Assembly: GCA_905182995.1 (NCBI GenBank)
Contig: CAJJDP010000022.1
Coordinates: 66,986 to 130,985, forward strand
Length of the DNA stretch: 64,000 nucleotides
Direction: 5' to 3'
From: Paramecium octaurelia
Taxonomy: Eukaryota; Ciliophora; Oligohymenophorea; Peniculida; Parameciidae
Below, in pieces: positions 61,301 to 64,000 of this stretch. The stretch's first letter is position 1. Each line of letters starts with the position of its first letter. The notes beneath the pieces are model-generated. The model searched no databases. It was not told the origin of the DNA and was given only the letters and a program-made list of their open reading frames with translations. A program made the translations under genes and the position numbers.

Positions 61301-64000
61301 AGTACCCCAATAATACGGTTAAGGCTCTTGAATAAAGAGAAGGAGACACTACCACAATCAATCAATGGAAATAAAAATTGGCTGAAGAATTACAAGTAGC
61401 ATACTTACAATTGGACATCACAATAGAAAATAAACCCATTGAGTAATAATACGATATTGTTGAAACCTTCGTCTGTTAAGCCTTTTATTAATTAGCCACT
61501 GTGAAAGTGAAGATTAACAACAAGAATCACCCTAAAAACTACCTTTCTCAGGAATAAAGAACATTTGAGATTCTATTTAAATTACTTGACAAATAAGAGA
61601 GCATTGAATTTTTGAGTTAGGTTTGGGATCTAATAAATAGATTACCCATTAATATTATCAAAAAAAGGTAAGTAGAAACTTGTAAAGATTGGAAATAATA
61701 CTTAGATCATCAATTTTTTGATATGTTTTATGTCTTGCAAATCATATTAAAATTATTGGATAATGAATAGTGGAGTGAATAATTTAACAATTATGATGGA
61801 GTAGATTTAATTATTTAGAAATTCCTAGGATAACAATTATAATTTTAATAACGTCCTCTTGAAATCAAATGTTGTTTGACTTATTTGGAAATATTGAGTC
61901 ATCCATAAGTAAAAATGAAAGAATCTCAATTAGCTGAATAAATTAAATCAAAAATTATTGAAGTGATTTAACAATTATGTCAATACATTAAGACCAAAAA
62001 AAAATTAGAGTCTGGATAGAGGAAATCTCCGTAATAAAAGGAAATGAATGAAATTGAATCCCGTCTACTCAGGAAATGCTTTTTGTACTTGGATGATGAT
62101 GGATGCAGATAATACATTAAGAATTCTGAATTAAATTAACAACTTTATGCCTTCTTTGTTGAACATGAAAATTAAGAATTGAAGAGAGAATATAGTTTAT
62201 AATTATTAAACATGAAGAATACTCCAGAAAGTTAGATACTAATTAAAATACTATTGGAGGATGTTTTAAAGAGTGTCATATCAAATAATAAATAAAGGTG
62301 TGATCATTTCTTTGAATTCTGTTGTAATTTAATATATCAAGAGGAAAACCTGAATATTCAAAAATTGAATTTTGAGGAATTGTTAGTCTACATAAGGCAC
62401 AACTTGGAAAAATTACCATACAATGAAAACACAATCAAGGATTAGGATCAGATTTTGATTGGGCTACTTAAATTGTTAAATGCATTAATTGATAGAATCC
62501 AGTCACTCTCAACTCACAAAGGGTTATTCGAATAAATACTTAGTTATTTGTTTGAAAATGAAGGAGAAACAAGATGCAAATGCAAGTCGCAATAATCCAG
62601 GACAGCTGGGTTCAATTGTTTCTTTACGTTATTGAAATCTACTTAAAATATGCAAAAATTCTTAGATGTTGTGTCCCCTCTGCATTATACACATACGTGG
62701 AGAACAAAGAATTTCAATGATTGGAATATTCAAAGTAAATTTCATGAGAAATCATCAACTGGATATGTTGGTCTCTATAATTTGGGATGCATTTGTTACA
62801 TGAATTCCTTACTTCAATAGTTATATATGGTACCTGCTTTTCGTGAAAAATTGTTACAAATAGAGGATAAAAGCACAGGAGCATTAGAAGAGAATTTATT
62901 GCATTAACTAAAGTGCTTATTTTTGGCTCTTAAGCATTCATAGAAGTAGTATCACAATCCTAAGAAATTCTGTCATGCCTTCAAGGATTTGGATGGACAT
63001 CCAACAAATATATTTGAATAGATGGATGTTGATGAATTTTGCAATTTGTTGATGGATAGAATAGAGTTAAGCATCAAATCTACCTCTGATGAAGACCTAG
63101 TTAAAAGAAATTTTGGAGGAGTGATATCTAATGAAATTATTGGAAAGACATGTCCACACTATTCAGAAAGAGAGGAACCCTTCTTTGCCATTTCATTACC
63201 AGTGGCTAATAAGAAGAATCTAGAAGAGTGTCTATAAACATTGGTTCATGGGGATTTACTCGAAGGAGAGAATGCTTATAGTTGTGAATAGTGCAACAAA
63301 AAGGTGAGTGCTTTAAAGAGAACTTGTATTAAAAAGTTACCTGATCATCTAATTTTAGTTTTGAAGAGATTCAATTTCGATTTTGACTTGATGGCGAAAG
63401 CCAAGATAAATGAAAGAATAGAATTCCCATTTGAATTAGATCTTTTGCCTTATTCATAATAAGGACTGAGACAATAGGAGAATAGGGCTAATCCAGAGAA
63501 TGGATAAGATAATCCCTCAGAATATTACCAATATAGATTAAGTGGAGTTGTTATTCACATTGGTTCAGCTGATTGTGGACATTATTACTCATTCATTTAA
63601 GATAGAGTTGATTTCAACAAATGGTATGAATTTAATGATATAAATGTTTCACCTGCAGATATCAAGGATGTCAAGAATGATGGTTTCGGAGGAGTGGATA
63701 GAATGCTGAAAACTAAATATCCAAGTCAGTTTAAGGATAAGTCAAAAAGTGCCTATATGTTATTTTATGAGAGGATTAAACCATTAAATAATAAAGAGGA
63801 ATTGATGGACATTGAATTAGATTAGAAGACTTCCTAATTCCTAGATGAAATACGAGATGAAAATAGAAAGTTCTAGATTTAGAGATTTATTTTCAGTCCT
63901 GAATATTTCATGTTTGTTCAGAATTTGATAAAATTTGAATTGTAACAAAATCAAGTCTCAGAACAGATTGTTAAAACCTTAGTTTTCTTTTATCTGACTT
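58392..64000 (+). CDS. large ubiquitin-specific protease (USP, peptidase C19), 3' truncated
   Basis: The open chain exceeds 1800 residues and continues past the window. Introns near 58564 (29 nt), 58967 (26 nt) and 59136 (26 nt) are clear; one near 58770 is likely. The N-terminus has a tudor/chromo-barrel-like segment (VGNYIDVFHQGSKQHKLAYI ... ITYDGISKKDNE). A long helical-repeat region follows, as in USP9X/USP24/USP34 relatives. The catalytic domain starts at about 62.76 kb: YVGLYNLGCICYMNSLLQQ (Cys box), QMDVDEFCNLLMDRIE, the zinc-ribbon-like YSCEQCNKKVSALKR, LILVLKRFNFDFD and the His box CGHYYSFIQD. It should remove ubiquitin from proteins. The residue before the catalytic Cys is Ile instead of the usual Thr. 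Confidence 0.9.

Noticed and set aside
1..64000. tRNA, rRNA, CRISPR arrays, transposons, telomeric G-rich repeats
   Set aside because: None was seen on either strand; G/C-rich structured segments are almost absent and no inverted-repeat-bounded transposase was found.

Overview
This window reads as nuclear DNA of a ciliate that uses TAA and TAG as glutamine codons and only TGA as stop, most likely the somatic (macronuclear) genome of Paramecium. The reasons are direct. Recognisable proteins (PP6, PEX7, a USP peptidase, a Nudix hydrolase) read through only if TAA/TAG mean Gln. They are interrupted by very short GT...AG introns of about 19 to 39 nt, the DNA is very AT-rich, and genes are packed with gaps of tens to a few hundred bases. 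All gene models below were assembled by hand with this code; for almost all of them the exon lengths sum to a multiple of three.

Left part (1-15.3 kb): glutathione transferase, mitochondrial carrier, a CCDC113-like ciliary coiled-coil protein, Nudix hydrolase, membrane-anchored metallophosphoesterase, a CK1-like pseudokinase, PP6-type phosphatase, a large Gln/Asn-rich protein and an EF-hand protein. Middle (15.6-38 kb): a giant cysteine-rich surface protein on the minus strand, then two long same-strand multi-membrane proteins of the TmcB/PAS type. Between these two lie a vacuolar iron transporter homologue, an SF-assemblin and a coiled-coil protein. From 38 to 50.6 kb: small unknown genes, a 1174-residue coiled-coil protein, an RS-domain protein, an IQ/MORN protein, a bacterial-type DD-carboxypeptidase homologue and a V-ATPase accessory (renin receptor-like) protein. 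Right part (50.7-64 kb): PEX7, two more pseudokinases (PAK-like and PH-kinase-like), a dual-specificity phosphatase, and a very long ubiquitin-specific protease that runs off the end.

The genes do not form an operon-like pathway. Themes do recur: cilia and cortex (CCDC113-like, SF-assemblin, EF-hand, MORN, long coiled coils), surface sensing (giant Cys-rich protein, two TmcB-like proteins) and phospho-signalling. All three kinase-fold genes in the window have lost catalytic residues. I see no rRNA, tRNA, CRISPR, transposon or telomeric repeat. Several intergenic stretches hold coding-looking fragments that I could not resolve; these are marked.
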